This document shows, one piece after another, positions 18,235-26,278 of a stretch of DNA of 64,000 nt (position 1 is the stretch's first letter; the number at the start of each line of letters is the position of its first letter). The position numbers and the translations under genes were made by a program. The notes below the pieces were generated by a model. It did no database searches, was not told the origin of the DNA, and saw only the letters and a list, made by a program, of their open reading frames with translations. Source of the stretch: a virus; the IMG/VR virus record IMGVR_UViG_3300027759_000067, positions 1-64,000 of that record; one strand, 5' to 3'.

Positions 18235-19395
18235 ATGACTTCACAACATTTTCAAAATTTTGTAACCAACGGAACTGGCAACACAGTTATGAAAGACTTT
18301 CAACATGCAAATAGATTGTATGTTAATAATGGCTTTGCAAGAGCACCCAAAGTTGGATTTTTATATTTTGTAAGATTTAATATTAATAAAGATGCAATAA
18401 TAGACAAAACATGGAATGAAAAGAGTGTCAATAGCGTAGGATTACTGGCTAAAAAAGCAGATCTTCCTAAATTTACAATTGCCACAGAAACAATAAATCA
18501 ATATAATAGAAAAACCATAGTACAAAAGAGTATAAGTTATAGTCCTATTAATATAGATCTACATGACGATAATTCAGATATTACCCACTCACTTTGGGAA
18601 AACTATTACAAACATTATTATGTTGATGGATTTCAATCTCCGGCTGCATATGGTGATACAAAATATGGAGAGAAAGATTACAATTATGGTAGATATGATT
18701 CGTTACATAATCAGGGCAGCCGATCAAATACAAAACCAGTATCTGAAAAGTTCTTTGAGTCAATTGACATTTATGTATTACATCAAAAGAATTTTACCAA
18801 ATACACGTTAGTTAATCCTAAAATCAAAGATTGGAAACACGATCAAGTTGACCAATCATCGGGCAATAAAATGTTACAAAATAGTATGACCGTTGAATAC
18901 GAAAGTGTATTTTATAAAAAAGGTGAACTTAAAAAAACTGGTGACAATTATATGGATTTAACTTACTATGATCAAACACCAAGTCCACACACTATTGGCA
19001 ATGATGGATATGAATATCGTAGAAGCTCTACTGCATTTGATGACCCATTAAAAACACAGACTTTTGGAGTAAAGAATAGACCAGGCGAAGCTGGATTATT
19101 GGCGCAACTTGGAACAACTGTACTTAAAAATTATATAAATCAAAACGGACTTACTAGACAAACATCTACCGCATATAATATTGCAGGTAGTGCTTTAACT
19201 GCTGCGTTAAGTTCGGGCCCAGGCAAATTTGGAGCCGCCGGTCCTGTAAATGACTATGCCGAAACACCGGGTAATCAACCCGGAGTGTTTAACTTGTTTG
19301 GCGGCGTTAAAATTGATTTATTTAAAGGATTTAATGTCAGTGTTGACGGTATTACTAGAGCCAATCCAGCATCACTATTATTTCGTAGAGGTTAA
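18235..19395 (+). CDS. gp48/gp54-type baseplate tube-cap or tube-initiator protein
   Basis: A 386-residue protein with tail-tube-family features: FLYFVRFNINKDA, ADLPKFTIATETINQYNRKTIVQKSISYSPINIDLHDD, DIYVLHQKNFTKYTLVNPKIKDWKHDQVDQSSGN and MTVEYESVFYKKG. The Gly/Ala-rich C-terminus resembles gp54/gp48, which nucleate tube growth on the baseplate. Which of the two it is cannot be told by eye. It follows gp19 and overlaps the next gene by one base (TAATG). Confidence 0.6.
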   Translation: MTSQHFQNFVTNGTGNTVMKDFQHANRLYVNNGFARAPKVGFLYFVRFNINKDAIIDKTWNEKSVNSVGLLAKKADLPKFTIATETINQYNRKTIVQKSISYSPINIDLHDDNSDITHSLWENYYKHYYVDGFQSPAAYGDTKYGEKDYNYGRYDSLHNQGSRSNTKPVSEKFFESIDIYVLHQKNFTKYTLVNPKIKDWKHDQVDQSSGNKMLQNSMTVEYESVFYKKGELKKTGDNYMDLTYYDQTPSPHTIGNDGYEYRRSSTAFDDPLKTQTFGVKNRPGEAGLLAQLGTTVLKNYINQNGLTRQTSTAYNIAGSALTAALSSGPGKFGAAGPVNDYAETPGNQPGVFNLFGGVKIDLFKGFNVSVDGITRANPASLLFRRG

Positions 19396-19862
19396 TGATG
19401 GCAACATATTCTAATTTACCACCAGCTGATATTGCACAAACAAATGCTACGTTGAACGCATTTGATAATTATTATTCACAACCAGTTGAATTAAGTTCAT
19501 CAGTATTAGCAGCAATGAAGGCATACTTTACCAATAGAGGGTTTGGCGAAGTATCTGCAGAGTCTATTTCTATAACCATAATGACACAGGCCAAGCAGGA
19601 TGGTTATAATCCTATGCAAATATTAGACACACTTAAAGGTCTTAACAATCTTCAATTGTCTGGTATAGTGTCAGAAGTATTAAATTATAATAGATTTAAA
19701 TCTAGTAGTTTAGGTTATGCACAAACATTTATATCTAATCCAGAAATACAAAGAACTATCATAGACGGTTATTCTACAACCACACTACCATCCACTATAG
19801 TTACTGATGAGAGTGGAGAATTATTAGCCGACGAGCTTAGAGAATATTTAACAACGGAATAA
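19395..19862 (+). CDS. Conserved virion-associated protein, function unknown
   Basis: A 155-residue protein of mainly helical character with an acidic C-terminus (DESGELLADELREYL). Its first A is the last base of the upstream stop, so it is coupled to the baseplate gene. A second ATG directly follows the first. There is no known motif. A structural or assembly role in the baseplate is inferred only from position. Confidence 0.5.
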   Translation: MMATYSNLPPADIAQTNATLNAFDNYYSQPVELSSSVLAAMKAYFTNRGFGEVSAESISITIMTQAKQDGYNPMQILDTLKGLNNLQLSGIVSEVLNYNRFKSSSLGYAQTFISNPEIQRTIIDGYSTTTLPSTIVTDESGELLADELREYLTTE

Positions 19863-19867
19863 TTAAT

Positions 19868-21310
19868 ATGCCAAAAATTACACAAATAACAACTACACCG
19901 ACTATTGCTGACGAATCTACTTTTGTTGTAGTTAATGAAGGTCTTGTACGTAGATATTCTTATCAAGATTTTAAATCCAATCTTTCAATAGTTGGAAACG
20001 GTGGTACACAAGGTACGCAAGGTGCCCAGGGGCCGGACAATAGTACGCAAGGTACGCAAGGTACGCAAGGCCCTTCGGGAATAACAACCTATACAGCAAT
20101 TCTCAATAGTTATGTTGGTAGTACACGAACTGCCGCTGCTAAATTTAGCGAGATACGTAGTGTTAAAGATTTTGGTGCCATAGGTGATGGTGTTACGGAT
20201 GACACTTTGGCAATTCAGAAAACCATTGATGCTTTATCTAACAGCACCAATGGTGGCACGGTATTCTTACCAGCAGGCGCCTACAAGATCACTGACAATC
20301 TTACAATAACATGGCCGTTGGCAACCACTGATCAAGATGTACCTAGCGGCAGAGTTGTCATTAAAGGCGAAGGATCTAGTATATCATTTATCTATGATTA
20401 TCGATCAGATACTATTGCTAATACTCCTGGCAATGGAGCAATTGCTATGACTACAACTGGAACCGGTGGGCAAGGCGCCAGATACTTTACTATGGATATG
20501 GGTGGATTTACTATAATTAAAAAGATTAATGCAACAACGATAGGTGATGTAGGTGGCGAATTAGGCTACACAAATTTAGGAACAGGCGTTGGTCTTAGTT
20601 TAATCGGAATTCCTGGTGGCGGATTATTTCACGACATTCGAATTAGAGGACATTATGCTGGAGTTAAACTAGATGATAGTCTAGGATTATCATTTTCTAA
20701 TATTCAGATTTTTGGAACAAATATTGGTATTCTTGCTGGCATTACTAGTTTTTCCGAACCAACTTCTACTCATTTTTTAAATTGTGCTCTAGTGGCGTGT
20801 AAAGCATTTGGATATATGTTCCAGGGAGGCACAATTAAAATTGACGGCGGATTCCTACAGACCTGTGGCGTTGTCAGCGGCAGTGATCAAGGAATAGCCG
20901 GCGCAATTTATCATAGACAAACAGACTTTTTACCAAACCAATTAAACGTTATTGGTACGTATTTTGAAAATAATCGCGGCGAGGCAGATATATATATTCA
21001 TAACACTGCCACTTCACTTGCTACTGTTGTTAATAATATATCTAATTGTATGTTTGCTCGCCCTGATCACAGTGCTGATCCAGCTCCAATTGTTGGATAT
21101 GTTCAAAATATGATATATGTAAATAATCAAAATAGTGATCCAAATGTAAAGATTATAGTTAATGTTACAGGCTGCGGGTTTAAGAGTTATCCTCCTTATC
21201 CAGCAGATAGTGGACGTAAATATATTAGCACAAGTGGATCTAATATTATTATGAATGCGTCTGCGTTGACTAATTTATACTACGATCCTACAGAAACTCC
21301 AAGTTTTTAA
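19868..21310 (+). CDS. Tailspike with pectate-lyase-like beta-helix and collagen-like linker
   Basis: A 480-residue protein. Residues about 1-45 look like a virion-binding adaptor. They are followed by a short collagen-like linker (GTQGTQGAQGP and TQGTQGTQGP), then the pectate-lyase-3/beta-helix entry motif SVKDFGAIGDGVTDDTLAIQKTIDAL with GGTVFLPAGAYKI. Repeating beta-helix coils follow to the end. Such tailspikes bind and often cleave surface polysaccharide. No catalytic residues can be assigned by eye. It sits between a baseplate gene and gp4. Confidence 0.8.
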   Translation: MPKITQITTTPTIADESTFVVVNEGLVRRYSYQDFKSNLSIVGNGGTQGTQGAQGPDNSTQGTQGTQGPSGITTYTAILNSYVGSTRTAAAKFSEIRSVKDFGAIGDGVTDDTLAIQKTIDALSNSTNGGTVFLPAGAYKITDNLTITWPLATTDQDVPSGRVVIKGEGSSISFIYDYRSDTIANTPGNGAIAMTTTGTGGQGARYFTMDMGGFTIIKKINATTIGDVGGELGYTNLGTGVGLSLIGIPGGGLFHDIRIRGHYAGVKLDDSLGLSFSNIQIFGTNIGILAGITSFSEPTSTHFLNCALVACKAFGYMFQGGTIKIDGGFLQTCGVVSGSDQGIAGAIYHRQTDFLPNQLNVIGTYFENNRGEADIYIHNTATSLATVVNNISNCMFARPDHSADPAPIVGYVQNMIYVNNQNSDPNVKIIVNVTGCGFKSYPPYPADSGRKYISTSGSNIIMNASALTNLYYDPTETPSF

Positions 21311-21312
21311 AA

Positions 21313-21756
21313 ATGAGTTTAAAATTTAGTCAGGGTGTCTACCAAGTAAAAAATATTGAAAAATATATTGGCAGTAAACCTCCCTATTGCCGTAGCAGTT
21401 GGGAAACTACATTTTGTATGTTCTGTGATAATAATCCCAGTATACAAGAATGGGCCAGCGAACCTGTAAAGATACCTTATAGAGATCCACTAACGGGCAA
21501 AGCTACAGTATATGTTCCTGATTTCTTAATTTCTTACATTGATAAGCATATGAAAAAACACGCAGAACTTATAGAAATTAAACCTGCCAATCAAATGCTC
21601 AAAGAACGTGTGGGTAAAAATCCCTACAATCAAGCACAGTTTGTTAAGAATCAAGCCAAGTGGGCTGCTGCTGGAAAATGGTGTCAACAGCAGGGAATTA
21701 AGTTTAGAGTCCTCAACGAGCACGATATTTTTTCCAATACTAAAAAATCTAAATAA
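21313..21756 (+). CDS. gp4: gp4-like head completion protein
   Basis: A 147-residue protein with the gp4 signature: YCRSSWETTFCMFCDNNPSIQEWASEPVKIPYRDPL, then YVPDFLISYID, ELIEIKPANQ and FVKNQAKWAAAGKWCQQQGIKF. The E..PD...E.K pattern resembles the PD-(D/E)XK nuclease fold known in this family. gp4 acts in finishing the filled head (with gp50/65 in T4). The start is 3 nt after the tailspike stop. It is followed by terminase genes, consistent with a packaging and head-completion module. Confidence 0.82.
   Translation: MSLKFSQGVYQVKNIEKYIGSKPPYCRSSWETTFCMFCDNNPSIQEWASEPVKIPYRDPLTGKATVYVPDFLISYIDKHMKKHAELIEIKPANQMLKERVGKNPYNQAQFVKNQAKWAAAGKWCQQQGIKFRVLNEHDIFSNTKKSK
21749..21755 (+). promoter_or_regulatory. 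Late promoter box upstream of gp16
   Basis: CTAAATA overlaps the end of gp4. The gp16 ATG lies 10 nt downstream. Confidence 0.5.
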
Positions 21757-21764
21757 GTAAGTAT

Positions 21765-22250
21765 ATGACTAAAAAACTTGAAGACCTCTTAGATTTACCA
21801 AATACAGTAGACACTGTAATGATGCCCACTACAGTGGATGCCGAGCCTGTACCTACTATCGATATTGAAGATAAATTGGAAGAATTTGACAAAATATCAG
21901 CCGCCCTGCCTAAAGTAAAAGGGCTAGGCGATATCAGCGATGCTGAATTTGATGAACTTGCTGCTAAAGCAGAACAAGCCTATGATGATCTAATGGACTT
22001 GGGTATGAATGTAGAAGCAAGATACGGCAGCAGAATGTTTGAAGTTGCAGCATCTATGCTGACTGCTGCAATTACTGCAAAAAGTGCTAAAATTGACAAG
22101 AAATTGAAGATGATTGATCTACAGATTAAGAAATTAGCTGTGGATAAGAAGCACGGAAACGAAGGCGAAGGCAATACCGTAAACGGCGAAGGGTACATCC
22201 TTACAGACAGAAATAGCATACTTGCTAAGTTAAAAGATTTGAAATCTTAA
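21765..22250 (+). CDS. gp16: gp16-like terminase small subunit
   Basis: A 161-residue acidic-to-helical protein. The N-terminal 55 residues are acidic and variable. The core helix region AYDDLMDLGMNVEARYGSRMFEVAASMLTAAITAKSAKIDKKLKMIDLQIKKLAVDKK resembles gp16 of T4-like phages. gp16 forms rings and regulates the large terminase during packaging. It lies between gp4 and the large subunit region. The order gp16, two head-core candidates, gp17 is unusual, since T4 has 16 and 17 adjacent. Confidence 0.7.
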   Translation: MTKKLEDLLDLPNTVDTVMMPTTVDAEPVPTIDIEDKLEEFDKISAALPKVKGLGDISDAEFDELAAKAEQAYDDLMDLGMNVEARYGSRMFEVAASMLTAAITAKSAKIDKKLKMIDLQIKKLAVDKKHGNEGEGNTVNGEGYILTDRNSILAKLKDLKS

Positions 22251-22256
22251 TAAATA
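22251..22256 (+). promoter_or_regulatory. Late promoter box, zero-leader spacing
   Basis: TAAATA begins one base after the gp16 stop. The ATG at 22262 is exactly 6 nt downstream. Confidence 0.65.
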
Positions 22257-22261
22257 ATACT

Positions 22262-22852
22262 ATGAAAACATTTACTCAATACCTATCCGAGTCTACTAAA
22301 AAGTATGACTTCCGTGTGAAAGTTGCCGGGGAGTTTACAACTGAGCAAGAATCATCAATGAAATCATTGTTGAGCAAATACGCAGTTAGCGGCTTTAAAA
22401 AGACCGGTACTACTCCTATCCAAACATTACCATTAGACTTTCCTCAGGTTAAAAACTGCGAAGTAAGTATCTATGAAGTTAGTTTAGATTATCCTACAAC
22501 ACAACAAGAACTTACAGAATATCTAAGTTCCTCATTGGGAGTGGGTAAGAGTCATCTTGTAGTACGTAGCCCATTTGAACACACTGAAGAATATCAGCAT
22601 ATTGAAGAGCCACGTAAAGGTGCATTGTTAGACGATCCTAACTACGCAGAAGCCGGTAGTCCTAAATTTGAAGATTACTATGGCGATAAGTACAACAGCG
22701 GTTTTGTTAAAGAATTAAATGATATTCTTAAACTTCAACGCAAAGCCCGTGGAGAAGAAATCCCCACAGAAGGTGCAGCTAAATTTAACACTGACACCGA
22801 TGAAAAGCAACCGAGCCTGTTGAAATTTCAGGCCGAAGACCTAAGGAAATAA
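22262..22852 (+). CDS. Candidate internal head/core protein with capsid-targeting-like N-terminus
   Basis: A 196-residue protein beginning MKTFTQYLSES. This resembles the MKTYQEFIAEA capsid-targeting peptides of T4 internal head proteins. LSE followed by S fits the prohead protease (gp21) cleavage rule, L/I-X-E then A/G/S. The rest is mixed alpha/beta with no catalytic motif; the C-terminal 60 residues are charged. The neighbours are an acidic core-like protein and terminase genes. The head-core role is inference from the N-terminus and position. Confidence 0.45.
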   Translation: MKTFTQYLSESTKKYDFRVKVAGEFTTEQESSMKSLLSKYAVSGFKKTGTTPIQTLPLDFPQVKNCEVSIYEVSLDYPTTQQELTEYLSSSLGVGKSHLVVRSPFEHTEEYQHIEEPRKGALLDDPNYAEAGSPKFEDYYGDKYNSGFVKELNDILKLQRKARGEEIPTEGAAKFNTDTDEKQPSLLKFQAEDLRK

Positions 22853-22854
22853 TT

Positions 22855-23499
22855 ATGCAAATGATCGATGTAATGAAGCGTTTAGCTGAACTTGATAGTA
22901 AAAATCCTACTATCGTTAAAGAAAATCAACAGGTAGAAGAATGCGGTATCATGCCTGAAATGGGTATGGGTATGCCTATGGACAAGCCAGCAATGCCAGC
23001 AAGTATTAATATGACAGCAGGCAGCGGCGAAGAACTCAGCGATATGCTTGCTACCATTATGCAATTAGCAGGTGTTAAACAACACGGTGCCGAAGAGCCA
23101 ATGAGTGCCGAGCCAGCAGTAGCATTAACTGCTGAACCAGAAATGGGCAGCGATGCTACATCTGATATGCGTTCTATGATTGACAAATTAAATCCAATGG
23201 ATGGCGACGATCAAGGTGGTGATGATGGCGTTAGCGTAGCACACGGTGATGTTGACAATGACGGCGATCACGATATGGCCGATCACGAAGCAGAAAAAGA
23301 TGAAGAAGAAACAGACGAAGGACAGTATGATAATAGCCCTTCTGACCCAACTAAGCCACCTCCTTTCAAAGCTAACCAATTTGCCCACCAGGAAAACCAA
23401 CCTGGACAAGGTGATAGAATGGATGGCAATATGCCTAAGGCCACAATGGAACAACAATTGATGGCTGATTATAAGAATTTTATCTCTGAAAACAATTAA
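22855..23499 (+). CDS. Acidic, Met/Asp-rich head-core or scaffold-like protein
   Basis: A 214-residue low-complexity protein. A Met/Pro-rich segment (MPEMGMGMPMDKPAMPAS, residues about 35-52) is followed by a strongly acidic stretch (GDDQGGDDGVSVAHGDVDNDGDHDMADHEAEKDEEETDEG). The C-terminus is MEQQLMADYKNFISENN. Acidic, disordered composition is usual for prohead core proteins such as gp22/gp68 of T4. It starts 3 nt after the preceding gene and ends before a strong terminator. There is no enzyme motif; the role is inferred. Confidence 0.45.
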   Translation: MQMIDVMKRLAELDSKNPTIVKENQQVEECGIMPEMGMGMPMDKPAMPASINMTAGSGEELSDMLATIMQLAGVKQHGAEEPMSAEPAVALTAEPEMGSDATSDMRSMIDKLNPMDGDDQGGDDGVSVAHGDVDNDGDHDMADHEAEKDEEETDEGQYDNSPSDPTKPPPFKANQFAHQENQPGQGDRMDGNMPKATMEQQLMADYKNFISENN

Positions 23500-23520
23500 T
23501 CAAAACTTAGAACGTAGTTC

Positions 23521-23548
23521 AAATAGCCTCTTCGGAGGCTATTTTTTT
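23521..23548 (+). terminator. Rho-independent terminator with UUCG loop
   Basis: A 10-bp perfect stem, AAATAGCCTC (23521-23530) with GAGGCTATTT (23535-23544), a TTCG tetraloop, and a T tract of seven through 23548. Confidence 0.95.
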
Positions 23549-23551
23549 CAT

Positions 23552-23557
23552 TAAATA
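23552..23557 (+). promoter_or_regulatory. Late promoter box, zero-leader spacing
   Basis: TTAAATA directly after the terminator. The terminase ATG at 23563 is exactly 6 nt downstream. Confidence 0.65.
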
Positions 23558-23562
23558 AGATT

Positions 23563-24486
23563 ATGGGATCAAAAAACTTAGACGGGCAACTGGTAAAAAA
23601 AGCTCACAGCACACAAAAGTTTACAGAACAAGATATTGAAGATCTATTACAATGTTCTGACCCTATTAATGGTCCGCACTATTTCTTAGAGCATTTCTTC
23701 CACATACAACATCCTATTAAGGGTAAACTATTGTATGAGCCATTTGATTATCAACGTAGGTTAATAGATAGCTATCATAACAATCGCTTCAACGTAAATC
23801 TACTTCCTCGCCAAACTGGTAAGACAACCACAGCAGCAGGATATTTACTCTGGTTCGCTATGTTTGTTCCAGATAGTACTATTCTTGTAGCAGCGCATAA
23901 GCATACAGGTGCCCAGGAAATTATGGCACGTATTAGATATGCCTACGAATTATGTCCTGATCATATTAGATGTGGTGCCACAAGTTATAACAAACAAAGT
24001 TTAGAATTTGACAATGGTAGCCGTATCATAGCTCAGACAACCACAGAAACAACAGGTCGTGGTATGTCATTATCATTACTCTACGCAGACGAGTTTGCGT
24101 TTGTACCACCTAACATTGCCAGTGAATTCTGGACTTCAATATCACCTACACTATCAACTGGTGGTAAGGCAATTATTACAAGCACGCCTAACAGCGACGA
24201 AGATCAATTTGCACAGATCTGGAAAGAAGCAAACTATCAATTCGACGAACACGGTAATGAGCAAGATGTAGGACGTAATGGTTTTGCACCATTTAGAGCA
24301 TACTGGCATGAACACCCCGATCGCGACGAAGCATGGGCATCGGAAGAACGTGGACGTATTGGTGAAGAACGTTTCCGTCGTGAGCACGATTGTATAGCTG
24401 GAAACTCTTATATAACTGTTAAATGGCCAGATGGAAAAATAAGAAAAATATCAGTTGAAGAATTGAAAAATATTTTAAGTTCATAA
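23563..24486 (+). CDS. gp17: Terminase large subunit N-terminal part fused to a short split-intein N fragment
   Basis: A 307-residue protein. Residues 1-276 are the gp17 ATPase: Walker A LLPRQTGKTTTAAGY, Walker B SLLYADEFAF, coupling motif IITSTPN, then GEERFRREHD. At codon 277 (24391) a Cys opens an intein: CIAGNSYITVKWPDGKIRK, with ISVEELKNILSS and a stop. This gives a 31-residue Int-N. The conserved Cys of the terminase EC-EF motif is the insertion point. The partner Int-C plus C-extein is encoded at 25174-26262. Trans-splicing would give a 527-residue terminase. The short N and long C fragments match the atypical split intein known from the AceL-TerL terminase. The ATPase powers DNA packaging. 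Confidence 0.88.
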   Translation: MGSKNLDGQLVKKAHSTQKFTEQDIEDLLQCSDPINGPHYFLEHFFHIQHPIKGKLLYEPFDYQRRLIDSYHNNRFNVNLLPRQTGKTTTAAGYLLWFAMFVPDSTILVAAHKHTGAQEIMARIRYAYELCPDHIRCGATSYNKQSLEFDNGSRIIAQTTTETTGRGMSLSLLYADEFAFVPPNIASEFWTSISPTLSTGGKAIITSTPNSDEDQFAQIWKEANYQFDEHGNEQDVGRNGFAPFRAYWHEHPDRDEAWASEERGRIGEERFRREHDCIAGNSYITVKWPDGKIRKISVEELKNILSS

Positions 24487-24501
24487 TATTTGACGAAATG
24501 A

Positions 24502-24507
24502 TAAATA
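24502..24507 (+). promoter_or_regulatory. Late promoter box for the HNH gene, zero-leader spacing
   Basis: GATAAATA in the gap after Int-N. The ATG at 24513 is exactly 6 nt after the box, favouring that start over the ATG at 24498, which would lie upstream of it. Confidence 0.65.
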
Positions 24508-24512
24508 ATATT

Positions 24513-25196
24513 ATGAAAACTCACAAACATCATATTATACCCAAGCATGTTGGTGGAACAGATGAGCAATCCAATCTTGTAGAATTATCAATAGAAGATC
24601 ATGCCAACGCTCACAAAATTTTATATGAAACACACGGACGTTGGCAAGATAGAGTAGCATGGCTCAGTTTATCTGGAATAATGAAGGACGAAGAAAGAAT
24701 ATATGAAATATTAAAAAACTCCAATCCTGGAGGATATAAACATACAGAGGAAACTAAACAGAAATTATCAGAAATGCGATTGGGTGAAAAAAATCCAATG
24801 TATGGAAAAACAGCACACAATTACGGGAAAAAACGACCAGGTGTTGGTGGTAGAAAAAAAGGAACAGGCTGGTCTGATAAAGAACGAAAAACACAAGAAT
24901 TAGTTAGAGCTACACCCGGATATTATGAATTTACTAAAGATCCTGCTAGAAATAAAAAAATCAGTGACTCTAAAAAAGGAACAATTGGAAATGCCAAGGG
25001 AAAAACTTGGTATAATAATGGAACTACAGAAACTTACAAAGATTATTGCCCCGAAGGATTTATGAAAGGTAGACTACATCGTTTACAAATAGGAAAAAGA
25101 GGAATGAAATGGTATAACAATGGAATTAATAATAGACAATTTAAAGAAAATACTCAACCAGAAGGATACCAATGTGGAAGAATTACTAAAAAATAG
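24513..25196 (+). CDS. HNH homing endonuclease inside the fractured terminase gene
   Basis: A 227-residue free-standing nuclease. The HNH motif lies at the start: KHHIIPKHVGG, then SNLVELSIEDHANAHKI. NUMOD3-like DNA-binding repeats follow (KHTEETKQKLSEMRLGEKNPMYGK, AHNYGKKRPG). The C-terminus has two WYNNG-containing modules ending PEGFMKGRL and PEGYQCGRI. Its stop lies 23 bp inside the next gene's frame, whose start is at 25174. The layout Int-N, endonuclease, Int-C matches 'fractured gene' arrangements described in phage metagenomes. The enzyme probably cuts intein-less terminase genes. Confidence 0.85.
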   Translation: MKTHKHHIIPKHVGGTDEQSNLVELSIEDHANAHKILYETHGRWQDRVAWLSLSGIMKDEERIYEILKNSNPGGYKHTEETKQKLSEMRLGEKNPMYGKTAHNYGKKRPGVGGRKKGTGWSDKERKTQELVRATPGYYEFTKDPARNKKISDSKKGTIGNAKGKTWYNNGTTETYKDYCPEGFMKGRLHRLQIGKRGMKWYNNGINNRQFKENTQPEGYQCGRITKK

Positions 25197-26262
25197 TTTA
25201 GGATTGCAGGTTCTTACAGACACTGGATGGAGTAATTTTGAAGGATTACTACTCAAAGGATTTAGAAAAACTGTTGAGGTAAAAACACAAACTCGATCTA
25301 TTATCTGTACACCCGATCATAAATTCTTTGACAAACAATTTAACCCAATTGAGGCTAAAAAATTAAAACCAGGATCGAGAATAAAAAACAATTTAGGAAT
25401 TGATCAAGTAGTTTCTATTACGTTAAAAAATACAGAACCTGTCTACGACTTATATAATGTTGAAAAAAATCATAGATTTTATGCTAACGATATATTAGTA
25501 AAAAATTGTGAATTCTTGGTATTTGATGAAACATTGATCAACAGTATGAAATTAGCCACTTTAGATGGTAGCAAACCTATAATGAATATGGGTGAAGCAC
25601 GTTGGTATAAAAAGATTAACCCGCAATCAACTTATCTTGTTAGTCTCGATCCAAGTTTAGGCACAGGAGGAGATCCTGCTGCTATACAAGTTTTAGAAAT
25701 ACCCAGTTTTGAGCAAGTAGCAGAATGGCAGCATAATCTAACAGTTATACAAAGTCAAGTACGTATAATGCGTGATATTTGTACCTACATTAATGACGAA
25801 TGTACCAACAGAGGAGCAACATCCAGCATATACTACAGTGTAGAAAACAATAATATAGGTGAAGCTGCATTAGTTGCTATCAACGAAATTGGTGAAGAAA
25901 GCATCCCTGGATTGTTCCTCAGTGAACCTATTAAGAAAGGTCATGTACGTAGATATCGCAAGGGATTTAACACCACACATTCTGTTAAAATCAACGCCTG
26001 TGCCAAGCTAAAATACTTAATTGAAAGCGATAGATTAAAGATACATTCTCGTGCTTTTATCAGTGAATTAAAGACATATGTGGCAAAAGGACTGAGTTTT
26101 GAAGCTAAAGTAGGCGCACATGATGACCTTGTTAGTGCTATGTTGCTGGTAATTCGTATGACATTAGTACTGCAAGATTGGGATCCTGCTATCTACGATA
26201 GGATGCGTGAGGAGCGTGAGGACGAGTTTATCATGCCCATGCCCATCTATATTAGTTCCTAA
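25174..26262 (+). CDS. gp17: Split-intein C fragment fused to terminase large subunit C-terminal nuclease part
   Basis: A 362-residue protein. The first 111 residues are Int-C: LQVLTDTGWSNFEGLLLKG, block B SIICTPDHKFFDKQF, KLKPGSRIKN and block F NHRFYANDILVKN. The C-extein starts at Cys (25507): CEFLVFDETLINSMKLATLDG, then the nuclease motif LVSLDPSLGTGGDPAAIQ and the late acidic GAHDDLVSAMLL. The frame is open from ATG 25120. GTG at 25174 is preferred because GAAGGA (25161-25166) is well placed and the ATG has no such site. The residue before the terminal Asn is Lys, not the usual His. The nuclease cuts concatemeric DNA at headful. Confidence 0.85.
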   Translation: MEELLKNSLGLQVLTDTGWSNFEGLLLKGFRKTVEVKTQTRSIICTPDHKFFDKQFNPIEAKKLKPGSRIKNNLGIDQVVSITLKNTEPVYDLYNVEKNHRFYANDILVKNCEFLVFDETLINSMKLATLDGSKPIMNMGEARWYKKINPQSTYLVSLDPSLGTGGDPAAIQVLEIPSFEQVAEWQHNLTVIQSQVRIMRDICTYINDECTNRGATSSIYYSVENNNIGEAALVAINEIGEESIPGLFLSEPIKKGHVRRYRKGFNTTHSVKINACAKLKYLIESDRLKIHSRAFISELKTYVAKGLSFEAKVGAHDDLVSAMLLVIRMTLVLQDWDPAIYDRMREEREDEFIMPMPIYISS

Positions 26263-26267
26263 TTAAA

Positions 26268-26273
26268 TAAATA
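26268..26273 (+). promoter_or_regulatory. Late promoter box, zero-leader spacing
   Basis: Overlapping TAAATA copies at 26264-26269 and 26268-26273. The ATG at 26279 is exactly 6 nt after the second. Confidence 0.65.
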
Positions 26274-26278
26274 ATACT

